DNA of 33,654 nucleotides from Planctomycetota bacterium. Its GTDB lineage: Bacteria > Planctomycetota > PLA2 > JAEUHO01. The stretch is taken from contig JAQBWE010000005.1 in assembly GCA_027625315.1 (NCBI GenBank), forward strand, positions 1-33,654. The letters run 5' to 3'. Position 1 is the stretch's first letter, and every line of letters starts with the position of its first letter. The notes below the pieces were generated by a model, which worked only from the letters and a program-made list of their open reading frames with translations, was not told the DNA's origin and did not search any database. Below, one piece after another: positions 17,212-28,223 of this stretch. Position numbers and translations under genes: made by a program.

Positions 17212-17574
17212 CTAGCCGAGACCGAGCGTCAGCTTCGCCGCCTCGGAGAGGAGGTCCTTCGACCACGGCGGATCCCATACGAGTTCGACCGCGACATCGT
17301 TGACGCCCTCGAGCGCCTCGATCTTGGTCTGCACTTCGGGCGGCAAGCTGCCGGCCACCGGGCAGGCGGGGCTCGTCAGGGTCATGTCGATGTCGACCTT
17401 GCCCGCCGCTTCGTCGATCGCGATGCGGTAGATGAGGCCGAGCTCGTAAATGTTCACCGGGATCTCGGGATCGTAGATCGTCTTGATCGCCTCGATGACG
17501 CGCGCTTCGAGGCTGCCCGCTGCGGGCGTCGCGTCGGTGCGCTCATCAGTGTCGGTCGTGGCTTCGTCGCTCAT
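17212..17574 (-). CDS. sufT: SUF-associated DUF59/MIP18-family protein (SufT)
   Basis: VIEAIKTIYDPEIPVNIYELGLIYRI and MTLTSPACPVAGSLPPEVQTKIEAL; last gene of the suf cluster. Confidence 0.9.
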   Translation of the reverse strand: MSDEATTDTDERTDATPAAGSLEARVIEAIKTIYDPEIPVNIYELGLIYRIAIDEAAGKVDIDMTLTSPACPVAGSLPPEVQTKIEALEGVNDVAVELVWDPPWSKDLLSEAAKLTLGLG

Positions 17575-17579
17575 GTTCG

Positions 17580-18032
17580 CTACTCCGTGGATACCGGCTG
17601 ATCGCTACCAGCGAGCGCCGCCTCAACCGTGTGCCACGCCAGCGTTGCACACTTCACGCGCACGGGATACTCCGCCACGCCTGAGAACACCGCCATCTTG
17701 CCTAGGTCCTCGAGGCGCTGAGCACCGTCGATGTTGCCCATGGCGAGGTCGCGGAACACGAGGCCGAGGCGCTTGGCCTCCGCCACAGACTGACCCTTGA
17801 GGGTCTCGGTCATGACGGACGCAGAAGCCTTCGAGATCGAGCAGCCCTCGCCCTCGAAGCGCACGTCGGCGATCATGTCGTCCTCGACGCGCACGCGAAC
17901 GACGAACTTGTCGCCGCACAGGGGATTGAAGCCCACGGCGCTGCCCGTGGCGCCGTCGAGCGGTCCGAAGTTTCGCGGGCGCTTCGTGTGACCGAGGATC
18001 ACGTCGTTGTAGAGGTCGCGTAGATCGGACAT
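17580..18032 (-). CDS. sufU: SufU-type Fe-S scaffold/sulfurtransferase
   Basis: LYNDVILGHTKRPRNFGPL, NPLCGDKF, GCSISKASASVMTE, VKCATLAWHT with SufU Cys/Asp ligands. Confidence 0.93.
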   Translation of the reverse strand: MSDLRDLYNDVILGHTKRPRNFGPLDGATGSAVGFNPLCGDKFVVRVRVEDDMIADVRFEGEGCSISKASASVMTETLKGQSVAEAKRLGLVFRDLAMGNIDGAQRLEDLGKMAVFSGVAEYPVRVKCATLAWHTVEAALAGSDQPVSTE

Positions 18033-19270
18033 CAGGCGAATACCTCGCGCACTTTGGCCAGCGCCGCGACAAGCGCGTCGATCTCCGCGTGCGTGTTGTA
18101 GATCCCCAGCGAGGCGCGCGCCGTCGCCGGAACGCCGAAGCGCTCCATGACCGGCTGGGCGCAGTGGTGGCCCGTGCGCACGGCCACACCCTCGTGATCG
18201 AGGATCGTGCCGATGTCGTGGGGGTGGATGTCCTGCAGCACGAAGCCCAGGACGCCGGCCTTGTGCGCCGCCGTTCCGATCATGCGCAGGCCTTCGACTT
18301 CACCCAGGCGCTGTGTGCCATAGGCCAGCAGTTCGGCTTCGCGCGCCGCGATGGCGTCCAAGCCGAGGGCGCTGATGTAGCGAGCCGCGGCGGCGAGGCC
18401 AATGGCGCCGGCGATGTTCGGCGTGCCTGCTTCGAAGCGAAACGGCGCGTCGTTGTAGGTCGTCTGCTCGAAGGTCACCGAGCGGATCATGTCGCCGCCG
18501 CCCTGCCAGGGCGGCATCGCGTCGAGCAGTGCGCGCCGACCGTAGAGCACGCCGATGCCGGTCGGTCCGTACATCTTGTGGCCTGAGAGCGCGTAGAAGT
18601 CGACATCCAGCGTGTGGACGTCGACGGCCATGTGCGGGGCGCCCTGGGCGCCGTCCACCACGATCACGGCGCCGACGGCGTGCGCGCGCCGCGCCAGCTC
18701 AGCGATCGGATTGATCGTGCCGAGGGCGTTGGACACATGCGTGACGGCGACGATGCGCGTGCGGTCGCCGAGTAGGGCGTCGAAGGCGTCGAGGTCGAGC
18801 TCGCCGGCGTCGGTGATCGGAACCACCTTGAGTGTCGCGCCGGTCTGTTCGCAGAGCAACTGCCACGGCACGATGTTGGCGTGGTGCTCCATATGCGTGA
18901 GGAGGACGTCGTCGCCGGCCTGGAGTGTGGCGCGGCCGTAGCTGAACGCGACGAGGTTGAGCGACTCCGTCGTGCCGCGCGTGAACACGATCTCGCGCGC
19001 GTCGGCACCTAGGAACCCCGCCATGGTCGCGCGGGCGTCCTCAAAGAGCTGCGTGGCTTCCTGACTCAGCCGGTGGACGCCGCGGTGCACGTTCGAGTTC
19101 GACACGGTGTAGAACTGCTCGATCGCGTCGAGTACGGGGCGCGGGCGATGGGTGGACGCGGCGTTGTCGAGATAGACGAGCGGCCGACCGTTCACCTCGC
19201 GCGTGAGGATCGGGAAGTCGGCCCGGACGCGCGCGACGTCGAGAGCGGGAGCGGTGGACGCCCGGCTCAC
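18032..19270 (-). CDS. sufS: Cysteine desulfurase SufS
   Basis: VYLDNAASTHRP, GTTESLNLVA, LSGHKMYGPTGIGVLYG (PLP Lys), VRTGHHCAQP. Confidence 0.95.
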   Translation of the reverse strand: MSRASTAPALDVARVRADFPILTREVNGRPLVYLDNAASTHRPRPVLDAIEQFYTVSNSNVHRGVHRLSQEATQLFEDARATMAGFLGADAREIVFTRGTTESLNLVAFSYGRATLQAGDDVLLTHMEHHANIVPWQLLCEQTGATLKVVPITDAGELDLDAFDALLGDRTRIVAVTHVSNALGTINPIAELARRAHAVGAVIVVDGAQGAPHMAVDVHTLDVDFYALSGHKMYGPTGIGVLYGRRALLDAMPPWQGGGDMIRSVTFEQTTYNDAPFRFEAGTPNIAGAIGLAAAARYISALGLDAIAAREAELLAYGTQRLGEVEGLRMIGTAAHKAGVLGFVLQDIHPHDIGTILDHEGVAVRTGHHCAQPVMERFGVPATARASLGIYNTHAEIDALVAALAKVREVFA

Positions 19271-20624
19271 GATGCGTCCTCGGCTCGCGGCTCGCGTTCC
19301 AAGCGTGCGGCGAGCAGCGCATCAAGTCCCGCGGTCAGGAGCGGATCGCCCGCCGACTCCGTGATCTCGTTGGCGAAGGCGTGCACGAGCAGGTTGCGCG
19401 CCTTGAGGCGATCAATGCCGCGGGAGCGCAGGTAGTAGAGCGCGTTCTCGTCGAGTCGGCCGATGGTGGCGCCGTGGGCGCACTTGACGTCATCGGCGTA
19501 GATCTCGAGCTGCGGGCGCGTCTCGGCCACGGCGTGGTCCGAGAGCAGCAGGTTGTGATTCGCCTGCTCGGCCAAGGTCTTCTGGGCGTGCTGGGCAACG
19601 ACGACGCGGCCGGTGAACGAGCCGCGCGACTTGCCGCCGAGGATGCCCTTGAACAGTTGCCGGCTGGTGCCATGGGGCACGGGATGGGTGACGACCGTGT
19701 GGTTGTCGTAGTGCTCTTCATTGGCGATCACGTACAGGCCGCGCAGATCGCACTCGGCGCCTGCGGCGCCCACGCTCACGTGCATCTCGTTGCGGTCGAT
19801 GGCGCCGCCGAGCGAGATGGAGGTCGATGCGAACCGACTGTCACGTGCCTGGAGCACACCGGTGAACCCTACGTGGTACGTGCGGGTGCCTTCGCGCTGG
19901 ATGCGGACGGCGCGGGCCGAGGCGTTGGCGCCGACGATGTATTCGGTGACCGCATTGGTGAGGCAGGTCCCCCCCGCGAGCGCCCCGATGCAATCGATGC
20001 CGTAGTGCTCCACGACCGTGACGGCGCTGCCCTGCTCCGCGACCACCAGCGTGCGCGGGTGCACGGCGACGCGCGCTCCCGTGGGGGCGTGGAGATACAG
20101 CAGTTGGATCGGCTGGTGCACGGTGACGCCGGCCTTCACATGCACGATGGCCGCGTCGTCGAGATACGCCTGATTGAGGGCGACAAACGGATGGGCGGAG
20201 GTGTCTGCCGCCCTGCCAAGCGCGGCTTCGATCCAATCCATCGACGAACCGCTGGCTCGCAGCGCGGCGAAGCTCGTAAGCGTCACGCCCGCCGGCAGGT
20301 CGTTCACGAACGACAGCGCGGGAGCGTAGCGACCATTGAGGAACACAAGCCGCGGACCACGCTCAAGCCCCAGCGCGAAGCGGTGGGCGGCGAGCGACGC
20401 CGGCGGATGGGCCGGCGGCGGAGCGGGCGGGAACGCCTCCCGGGCGAGCGGTCGGACATCGGTGTAGAGCCAGTCCTCGTCCCGGCTCGTAGGCAGACCG
20501 AGCTCCGCGAAGTGCGCCAGACCTTGGGCCCGGCGCTCGGTGAGCCACAGCGGGGCCGCACGCTCAGCGACGAAGCGCGGGTGATGCGTTTCGAAGGCCG
20601 TCGGTTGGGAGGAGGTCAGCGTGG

Positions 20625-20628
<4 letters not shown>
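19267..20628 (-). CDS. sufD: Fe-S cluster assembly protein SufD
   Basis: SRDEDWLYTDVRPL; DVKCAHGATIGRLDENALYYLRSRGI typical of SufD/SufB-like proteins. Confidence 0.93.
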
Positions 20629-21410
<782 letters not shown>

Positions 21411-21423
21411 GTTCGTTGCGCCG

Positions 21424-22932
21424 TTAGCCGACGGCGCCCTCCAGGCTGACCGCCAACAGCTTCTGCGCCTCGACCGCGAACTCCATGGGGAGCTCGCGGA
21501 AGACTTCCTTGCAGAATCCATTCACGATGAGGTTCACCGCGTCCTCGGTGCCGAGGCCACGCTGGTTGAGATAGAAGATCTGGTCCTCGCCGATCTTGCT
21601 CGTCGAGGCTTCGTGCTCGAGATGCGCGCTGGGATTGCGCACCTCGATGTACGGGAAGGTGTGCGCACCGCACGCATCGCCCATCAGGAGCGAGTCGCAC
21701 TGGCTGTAGTTGCGCGCGTTGTGGGCGCTCGCGAGCATCTTGACCTGGCCGCGGTACGTGTTCTGGCCCCTGCCGGCCGAGATGCCCTTGGAGATGATCG
21801 TGCTACGGGTGTTCTTCCCGATGTGAATCATCTTGGTGCCCGTGTCGGCCTGCTGGTGGTGGTTGGTCAGCGCGACGCTGTAGAACTCACCGACGGAGTC
21901 GTCGCCCTGCAGGATGCAGCTGGGGTACTTCCAGGTGATCGCGGAACCCGTCTCGACCTGGGTCCACGAGATCTTGCTGCGCCGGCCACGGCAAGCGCCG
22001 CGCTTCGTGACGAAGTTGTAGATGCCGCCCACGCCGTTCTTGTCGCCCGGATACCAGTTCTGGACGGTGGAGTACTTGATCTGGGCGTCGTCGAGCGCGA
22101 CGAGTTCGACGACGGCCGCGTGCAGCTGGTTCTCGTCGCGCATCGGCGCCGTGCAGCCTTCGAGGTAGCTCACGTGGCTGCCTTCGTCGGCGACGATCAG
22201 CGTCCGCTCGAACTGCCCCGTGTTCGCCGCGTTGATGCGGAAGTACGTGGAGAGTTCCATCGGGCAGCGGACGCCCTTGGGGATGTAGACGAACGAGCCG
22301 TCCGAGAACACGGCGCAGTTGAGCGCAGCGAAGAAGTTGTCCTTCTGCGGCACGACCGAGCCGAGGTACTTGCGCACCAGTTCCGGGTGCTCGCGCACAG
22401 CCTCGCTGAACGAGCAGAAGATGATGCCGAGCTCACCGAGCTTGCCCTTGAAGGTCGTCGCCACCGACACGCTGTCGAACACCGCATCCACGGCCACACC
22501 TGCCAGCGCGGCGCGTTCGGCGAGCGGAATGCCCAGCTTCTCGTACGTCGCGAGGAGCTCGGGATCGACCTCGTCCAGGCTCTTGGGGCCGTCCTTGTTG
22601 CTCTTCGGCGCCGCGTAGTAGCTGATGGACTGGTAGTCGATCGCCGGGTAGTGCACGAGCGCCCAGGTGGGCTCCTTCATCGTGCACCAGTGCCGGTAGG
22701 CCTTCAGGCGCCACTCAAGCAGCCACTCGGGTTCCTGCTTCTTGGCCGAGATGAAGCGGACGGTGTCTTCGCTCAGGCCCGGCGGCAGCGAGTCCTGCTC
22801 GATGTCGGTGACGAAGCCCCACTCGTAGTCCTTGCGAGTGAGGTCGTCGATCTCCGGATTGCGGGCGACACGGTCAGAGACACGCGCGGTGCTGGCGGGT
22901 TCGAGGTCCGGGGCGTCGGATCGCGTGCTCAT
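21424..22932 (-). CDS. sufB: Fe-S cluster assembly protein SufB
   Basis: [73 protein letters not shown]. Confidence 0.96.
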   Translation of the reverse strand: MSTRSDAPDLEPASTARVSDRVARNPEIDDLTRKDYEWGFVTDIEQDSLPPGLSEDTVRFISAKKQEPEWLLEWRLKAYRHWCTMKEPTWALVHYPAIDYQSISYYAAPKSNKDGPKSLDEVDPELLATYEKLGIPLAERAALAGVAVDAVFDSVSVATTFKGKLGELGIIFCSFSEAVREHPELVRKYLGSVVPQKDNFFAALNCAVFSDGSFVYIPKGVRCPMELSTYFRINAANTGQFERTLIVADEGSHVSYLEGCTAPMRDENQLHAAVVELVALDDAQIKYSTVQNWYPGDKNGVGGIYNFVTKRGACRGRRSKISWTQVETGSAITWKYPSCILQGDDSVGEFYSVALTNHHQQADTGTKMIHIGKNTRSTIISKGISAGRGQNTYRGQVKMLASAHNARNYSQCDSLLMGDACGAHTFPYIEVRNPSAHLEHEASTSKIGEDQIFYLNQRGLGTEDAVNLIVNGFCKEVFRELPMEFAVEAQKLLAVSLEGAVG

Positions 22933-23411
22933 CGAGTATCTCCCGTGGCGCTCTGCAGCGAGCGGCCCATCCGCTCGTGCCAGCCGCGCTGGGGTGTGGC
23001 CATCTCTTGGAGGGAGATGGAGGAGAGCGCCGTGAGGATGGCGCTGTTGATGCGGTCCCAATTGGTCCGGGTGGGGCAGAACGACTCCACCCCGCAGTCC
23101 GGCCCGCTGGCGTCGAGGCAGTCCATCAGGGCAATCGGGCCCTCGATGGCCTCGATGACGTCGGCCACGGAGATTGCCGAAGGCGCGCGCGCGAGGGCGT
23201 AGCCGCCGTGGGCGCCGCGCTGGGCGTCGAGTACGCCGGCGCGGCTCAGTAGGCCGAGCAGTTTGCTGACCGTCGGCGCGGGCAGGCCCGTGTCCTTCGC
23301 CAGCTCGGCGGCGGAGCGCCGCACCGGCTGGCCCGCGGCGCCGGCATCACGCCACGCGCACCACGTCATCAGCAGGATGCCGTAGTCGGCGAGCTTGGAG
23401 ACGCGGATCAC
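22929..23411 (-). CDS. Rrf2/IscR-family Fe-S-sensing regulator of the suf operon
   Basis: [10 protein letters not shown], Rrf2 w[27 protein letters not shown] with C-x7-C-x5-C; overlaps the sufB start. Confidence 0.92.
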   Translation of the reverse strand: MIRVSKLADYGILLMTWCAWRDAGAAGQPVRRSAAELAKDTGLPAPTVSKLLGLLSRAGVLDAQRGAHGGYALARAPSAISVADVIEAIEGPIALMDCLDASGPDCGVESFCPTRTNWDRINSAILTALSSISLQEMATPQRGWHERMGRSLQSATGDTR

Positions 23412-23444
23412 GTGGGCCTCGTTCCTTATGACCCCCTTGGGGGC

Positions 23445-23469
23445 AATCCATACCGATACGGTCTGGATT
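23445..23469. promoter_or_regulatory. 25-bp dyad upstream of the rrf2-suf operon; candidate regulator operator
   Basis: AATCCA-t-ACCG-ata-CGGT-c-TGGATT: 10 of 11 arm pairs match; centred about 46 nt upstream of the GTG start. Confidence 0.55.
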
Positions 23470-23506
23470 CACCAGTGTAGGCCCGCAGTGAGGGGGGTCA
23501 ATCCCG

Positions 23507-23932
23507 TCACCGATAGCGCTGGCCCGCGAGTTCGAGCCAACCACCTGCCTGGCGACCGTCCGGATCGCGGTGGGTCCAGTGCACGACGCCCCCCTTGGCG
23601 TTCCACTCGAACCGGCCCCGAAAGGTGAGCGAATCGCCCTTGCGCCAGGGCACGGGGGGCGCCAGGTCGACGTTGTGGCTGATCTTGATGGTGTGGCCGC
23701 CCGCCAGCTCCACGAGGCACAGCTGATGGCGCGGCGGATCGCGGTCCTCGGGGAGTAGGTGCACGATCCGACCCTCCCCCTCGACCCAGACCCCCGACCG
23801 CTGCTGGGCGATGGCGTCGGCCAGGGCGCCGGACGTGGCGGGTTCCGTCCGGTAGCGCGCGTACGCGGCGAGTGCCAGCACCACGAGGATCGCGACCAGG
23901 GCAAGGGGAGAACGGCGACGCATGCCTCGCAT
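23507..23932 (-). CDS. DUF3465-family exported/membrane protein
   Basis: HQLCLVELAGGHTIKISHNVDLAPPVPWRKGDSLTFRGRFEWNAKGGVVHWTHRDPDGRQAGGWLELAGQRY matches the DUF3465 pattern. Confidence 0.75.
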   Translation of the reverse strand: MRGMRRRSPLALVAILVVLALAAYARYRTEPATSGALADAIAQQRSGVWVEGEGRIVHLLPEDRDPPRHQLCLVELAGGHTIKISHNVDLAPPVPWRKGDSLTFRGRFEWNAKGGVVHWTHRDPDGRQAGGWLELAGQRYR

Positions 23933-24018
23933 GCTACGGGCGTGGTGCTCGGGCGGTCGATTTGGGGGCCCGGCCCGCGCGGGGCCTATGGTGGAACAAG
24001 TACCCCTGCGAGGACCCG

Positions 24019-24738
24019 ATGGGCCGCCGACCCCGCTACCGCAAGTCCGCCCTCTCCGGCCTCCTGGTCGTGGACAAGCCGCTCGGGTGGACGTCCATGG
24101 ACGTCGTTCGGAAAGTGCGCACGGCCGCCGGCTGGGTGAAGACCGGCCACGGCGGCACCCTGGATCCGCTCGCCACGGGGGTCGTGGTCTGCTGCATCGG
24201 TTCCGCCACCCGGGCCGTCGAGGCGATCATGAAGATGGGCAAGGTCTACGAGACGACCATCGATCTCTCGGCGTTTACGCGCACCGACGACGCTGAGGCC
24301 GAGCGCGAAGAGGTCGAGGTCGCCACGCCGCCCGACGAGGCCGCGGTGCGCGCCGCGCTGGAGGCCTTCATCGGCGACATCGAGCAGGTGCCGCCCAAGT
24401 ACAGCGCCGTCCATGTCGAGGGCAAGCGGGCCTACAAGCTCGCCCGGGAAGGGACCGACGTCGTCTTGGAGGCGCGGCCCGTGCGGATCGATGCCATCGA
24501 GGTGCTCGGCTACGAGTACCCGCGCTTGAAGATCCTGGTGCGCTGCGGGAAGGGCGTCTACGTGCGCAGCCTCGCCCGCGACCTAGGCAAGGCGTTGGGC
24601 ACGGGCGGTCACTTGGCGGCGCTACGCCGGACCGCCATCGGCGAGTACGGCCTCGAGGGTGCTGCGACCGCCGAGCGACTGATGTCGCCGATCGGTCAAT
24701 TCGACCTGCTCGACCCGCCGCCCGTCGAGCCGTGCTAG
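24019..24738 (+). CDS. truB: tRNA pseudouridine(55) synthase TruB
   Basis: LVVDKPLGWTSMDVV, GHGGTLDPLATGVVVCCIG, PPKYSAVHVEGKRAYKLARE, CGKGVYVRSLARDLG. Confidence 0.93.
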   Translation: MGRRPRYRKSALSGLLVVDKPLGWTSMDVVRKVRTAAGWVKTGHGGTLDPLATGVVVCCIGSATRAVEAIMKMGKVYETTIDLSAFTRTDDAEAEREEVEVATPPDEAAVRAALEAFIGDIEQVPPKYSAVHVEGKRAYKLAREGTDVVLEARPVRIDAIEVLGYEYPRLKILVRCGKGVYVRSLARDLGKALGTGGHLAALRRTAIGEYGLEGAATAERLMSPIGQFDLLDPPPVEPC

Positions 24739-25137
24739 AGCCCCGCCGCGGGCTCGGTGCTGCGTCGTTCTCCGCATCGACTGCGGCCTGTTCCCCAGGC
24801 GCTCGGCCGCAGCCCGCCGCCGGCGCCCCTCTGCCCGCGGCACGCGGTTCGCCTGCTCGCGGTCGTTCGTAGATGGGGGCGCCGCTCCGCGCGGTACGTT
24901 TCGCTCCTGGGGCTGGAGAAAGCGCGGGGCGGTCGCCCTCTCTTTGCGTGGCGCGGGCCCCCTCCGTACCCAGCGCCCGGCGAGCGGTCTGCGCGGCCAA
25001 CCCACATCTGGGCGGCCAACCCACAGTGGTGAAGTTGAACCACCTGCGGGCTGAGCGGCGACGTGCCCAGTCCGCGCGGGAGCGCGGAACCGAATCGGGA
25101 CCCTCGTAGGGGGCCCTCGAGGCGGGCCGGGAGAAAG

Positions 25138-25229
<92 letters not shown>

Positions 25230-25339
25230 GCGAGGCACGGTCTGTCGAAGCCAGCCGACCCTTATACCACCCGGTATCCAGCCGTCGCGGAGTGCCGCAG
25301 GGGGCGTCGCTGGAGCCTCCCGCGGGTACCATCCGCCCC

Positions 25340-26788
25340 ATGTCAGGCTCGAATCACGGGGGTCATCCCCATCGCTCTAACCGGCGCTTGCGCAAACCTC
25401 GCGGCGAAGGCCGCTCTTCCGACGGGGGCGGCCGCGGCGGTCGTGGTCGAGGTCGCGGTGGCGACAGCCCGCACCCGACCGGCGGCGGCCAGGGCTATGT
25501 AACCTCCGGCCGAGCCGAGCCCATTCCGGCCGACCTCCCCGCGACCAACTTCGCGACCTTCGGCCTGGCTCCGCCGCTCGAAGCCGCCATCGCCGCCGTC
25601 GGCTACGTCGATCCGTCGCCGATCCAAGCCGCCATGATCCCGCTCGTGCTGAACGAGAAGAACGTGGTGGGTCAGGCCCAGACCGGAACCGGCAAGACGG
25701 CCGCGTTCCTCATTCCGCTGCTCGGCCTCCTCGACCACGTCGAGGACGAGGAGATCGTCGCCCGCGGCGAGCCCGCGGGCCCGGTTCGCATCCTCATCGT
25801 CGCGCCCACGCGCGAGTTGGCGATCCAGATCGCCAAGGAAGCCGACAAGCTCACGCGCTTCGTGCCCGTGCGCACCGTGTGCTGCTACGGCGGCACGCCG
25901 ATCGACCAGCAGCTGCGCGCCCTCAAGGACTCGACCGTGGTCGTCGGCACCCCCGGCCGCCTCCTCGACCTGATTGGCCGCGGTCAGCTCAAGCTCGACC
26001 AACTCGACGCGATCGTGTTGGACGAGGTCGACCGCATGTACGACCTCGGATTCCGCGAGGATGTCGACCGCATCATGGAGGCGGGCCGTGCACGTCAACA
26101 GACGGTGCTGACCTCCGCCACCCTGAACAGCGACGTCGAGGACCTCATCGGCAAGCACGTCGGTGAGCACGAGCGCGTGATCATCGAAACGAACTCGCTC
26201 ACGGTCGAGTCCATCGATCAGACCTTCTACTTCGTGGATCCGCGGCGCAAGCAAGACCTCCTGTTGGCCGTGATCGACAAGTTGAAGCCTGCGAAGGGCA
26301 TCGTCTTCGTGCGCACGCGGTTCAGCGTGGACCGGCTCACCCACCACCTGCAGCAGCGCGGTGTCGCCGCTGAGCTGATCCACAGTGGCCTGCCCCAGCG
26401 CAAGCGCGAGCAGATCCTTGAGCTGTTCCGCGAGGGGCGCTTCCCGCTGCTGATCGCGACCGACGTGGCCGCCCGCGGCCTCGACATCGACGACATCACG
26501 CACGTTGTGAACTACGACATCCCGAACCACGCGGACGACTATGTCCACCGTGTGGGGCGCACCGCCCGCATGGGCAAGGAAGGCGCCGCGGTCACCCTGG
26601 TCACCCAGGATGACGGTCCCTTCCTCACCCAGATCGAGAAGCTGATCAACAAGGAGATCCGCCAAGAGGCGTTCCCCGGCTTCGAGGTCGACAAGCCCAT
26701 CCCGCGTGAAGAGCGCGTCCAGGCCCGCGAAGCGGAGCGGCCCCCCGGTCTGCCCCCTTGGGCCACCGTCCGCCGCCGCCGTCGCTGA
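25340..26788 (+). CDS. DEAD-box family ATP-dependent RNA helicase with RG-rich N-terminus
   Basis: Q-motif region, AQTGTGKTAAF, PTRELAIQIA, DEVD (motif II variant), SATL, ATDVAARGLDI, HRVGRTARMG; GGRGGRGRGRGG N-terminus. Confidence 0.93.
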   Translation: MSGSNHGGHPHRSNRRLRKPRGEGRSSDGGGRGGRGRGRGGDSPHPTGGGQGYVTSGRAEPIPADLPATNFATFGLAPPLEAAIAAVGYVDPSPIQAAMIPLVLNEKNVVGQAQTGTGKTAAFLIPLLGLLDHVEDEEIVARGEPAGPVRILIVAPTRELAIQIAKEADKLTRFVPVRTVCCYGGTPIDQQLRALKDSTVVVGTPGRLLDLIGRGQLKLDQLDAIVLDEVDRMYDLGFREDVDRIMEAGRARQQTVLTSATLNSDVEDLIGKHVGEHERVIIETNSLTVESIDQTFYFVDPRRKQDLLLAVIDKLKPAKGIVFVRTRFSVDRLTHHLQQRGVAAELIHSGLPQRKREQILELFREGRFPLLIATDVAARGLDIDDITHVVNYDIPNHADDYVHRVGRTARMGKEGAAVTLVTQDDGPFLTQIEKLINKEIRQEAFPGFEVDKPIPREERVQAREAERPPGLPPWATVRRRRR

Positions 26789-26800
26789 CCGGCCCGCTTC

Positions 26801-26831
26801 GAGAGGAGCCGCGCGGCTGCGTGGCTCCGCT
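26801..26831 (+). terminator. Stem-loop downstream of the DEAD-box gene (no T tract)
   Basis: GAGaGGAGCC-gcgcggctgcgt-GGCTCCgCTC. Confidence 0.35.
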
Positions 26832-26847
26832 CCGGTAGGCTTGCAGC

Positions 26848-28032
26848 ATGCGACAGACCGTCTCCAGCGGCGATCTTGCGCTCGCAGCGCAACCCGCGAC
26901 CAAGGAGGCGTTCCGCCCCTACGGGCACGTGCTCGCGCCCGGCGCTCGGGCTTGGCTAGGGCGACGCGGCCGCGTGTTGGTCACGCATGCGGAACGGCGC
27001 ACGGGTTCGCGCGTCGTGAGCGAGCTGGTCCGCTATCCGGAAGCGCGGCGGGCTGTGCTCTCCGTCGGGCGCACGCCCATGTGGATCCTCGTTGTGCCGG
27101 CTGGCGAACAGCCCGACACACCGCCGGCTGTGTTTCTCGTGCCCGGCGGCTCGGGCGTCGTGCTGCGCGAGGGCGTCTGGCACGCGGGCCCAGTGCCGTT
27201 GGCCGACACCACGCTCTGCGAGATGCTGGAGGCGGTCGGACCGGCTGATCGACTCGATCGGCGGTCGGTCCGGGAGTTCACCGGCCACGACGCCGTGTGG
27301 GTGCTCTTGCCAGAGGATCCCGTCGTCGGTGGGGGTGCGCTCGACCTTGGCGCGCCCGGCGCGGTGCTGCTCGACGCCGCGCTCCAGGGCTGCATCCGGC
27401 TTGGCTGCTTGGTGCTGCACGATCTTGAACCGGCGCAGGGGCTCGCCGCCGACGCCGACGCGGCGTTCGAGGCCGCGTGGCAATCAACCTGCGCAGACCT
27501 GCGCGCGGCCTGCGAGGACGGCGAGGCCCTCGACGTGCTACCCGGCGTGGCCGCCGGCCGGGCGCTGTACCGCGACCTCGGGCTAGTCGGCGGACGGTTC
27601 GTGCCGCGGGCTGAGACCATGCTGCTTGAGGCCTTGACGGGTCCGTCCCCGACCGGTTCGGCGCTGGCCCGCGCCCTGGCGCTCGCCCAGCTCAAGACCG
27701 CGGTCCCGCTGGGGGCGTACGACGGCGGCGTCCTGGGCGAGCAGGTTCTGCTGCGCACCGGCGGCGGTGGCGAGGAGTTCGAGGGGGCGGATGGCCGCAG
27801 GGTCGCGATCGAAGGCCTGCCGGTGCTGTGCGACACAAGCGGACCGTTCGGCAGCCCGCTGGGCGACGCCCCGCGCGCGGGGGCGGGACCACGGGCCCGG
27901 CGCCTGCTCGTCGTTCTCTATCTGCCCACCTCTGCGGAGACCGCGACCGTGGAGCGCTGGCTGGACGAAACGGCGCAAATCCTGGCCCTGCACACCGGCG
28001 GGCGCGAGGTCGGGCGATTGATCGTCGGGTAG
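26848..28032 (+). CDS. Fusion of an AllA-like (ureidoglycolate lyase/cupin) domain to a B3/B4 tRNA-editing-like domain
   Basis: N-term TKEAFRPYGHVL...PAVFLVPGGSGVVLREGVWHAGPVPL (AllA-like). C-term YRDLG...FVPRAETMLLEALTG...QLKTAVPLGAYDGGVLGEQVLLRTGGGGEEFEG (B3/B4-like). Confidence 0.6.
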   Translation: MRQTVSSGDLALAAQPATKEAFRPYGHVLAPGARAWLGRRGRVLVTHAERRTGSRVVSELVRYPEARRAVLSVGRTPMWILVVPAGEQPDTPPAVFLVPGGSGVVLREGVWHAGPVPLADTTLCEMLEAVGPADRLDRRSVREFTGHDAVWVLLPEDPVVGGGALDLGAPGAVLLDAALQGCIRLGCLVLHDLEPAQGLAADADAAFEAAWQSTCADLRAACEDGEALDVLPGVAAGRALYRDLGLVGGRFVPRAETMLLEALTGPSPTGSALARALALAQLKTAVPLGAYDGGVLGEQVLLRTGGGGEEFEGADGRRVAIEGLPVLCDTSGPFGSPLGDAPRAGAGPRARRLLVVLYLPTSAETATVERWLDETAQILALHTGGREVGRLIVG

Positions 28033-28223
28033 GGCGGCCCGCCAATCGGCGCCCTCCCTGGGGCTGGGCATCCCCTTCGCCCCGGGCTTTGGGTAGGATC
28101 TCGCCGCCCCCCGCGACGTGACTTCTCGCGGGCGCGCGCCGGACCGGCCCTCTTTCCTCGAGCCAGCCCCGGTACATCAACCACCTCGACGGACCCAGAC
28201 GGGTCCCATCGGAGCACGGCACC

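Noticed and set aside
24740-25130. RNase P, tmRNA, 6S or SRP RNA in the truB-tRNA gap
   Set aside because: I looked for the GGAAAGUCCGG, ACAGAA, tmRNA tag and GGAAGGAAGCAGC type signatures on both strands and did not find them.
26041-26060. DEVD instead of DEAD in the helicase as a novelty
   Set aside because: Motif II variants occur among DEAD/DExD-box helicases; all other motifs are standard.
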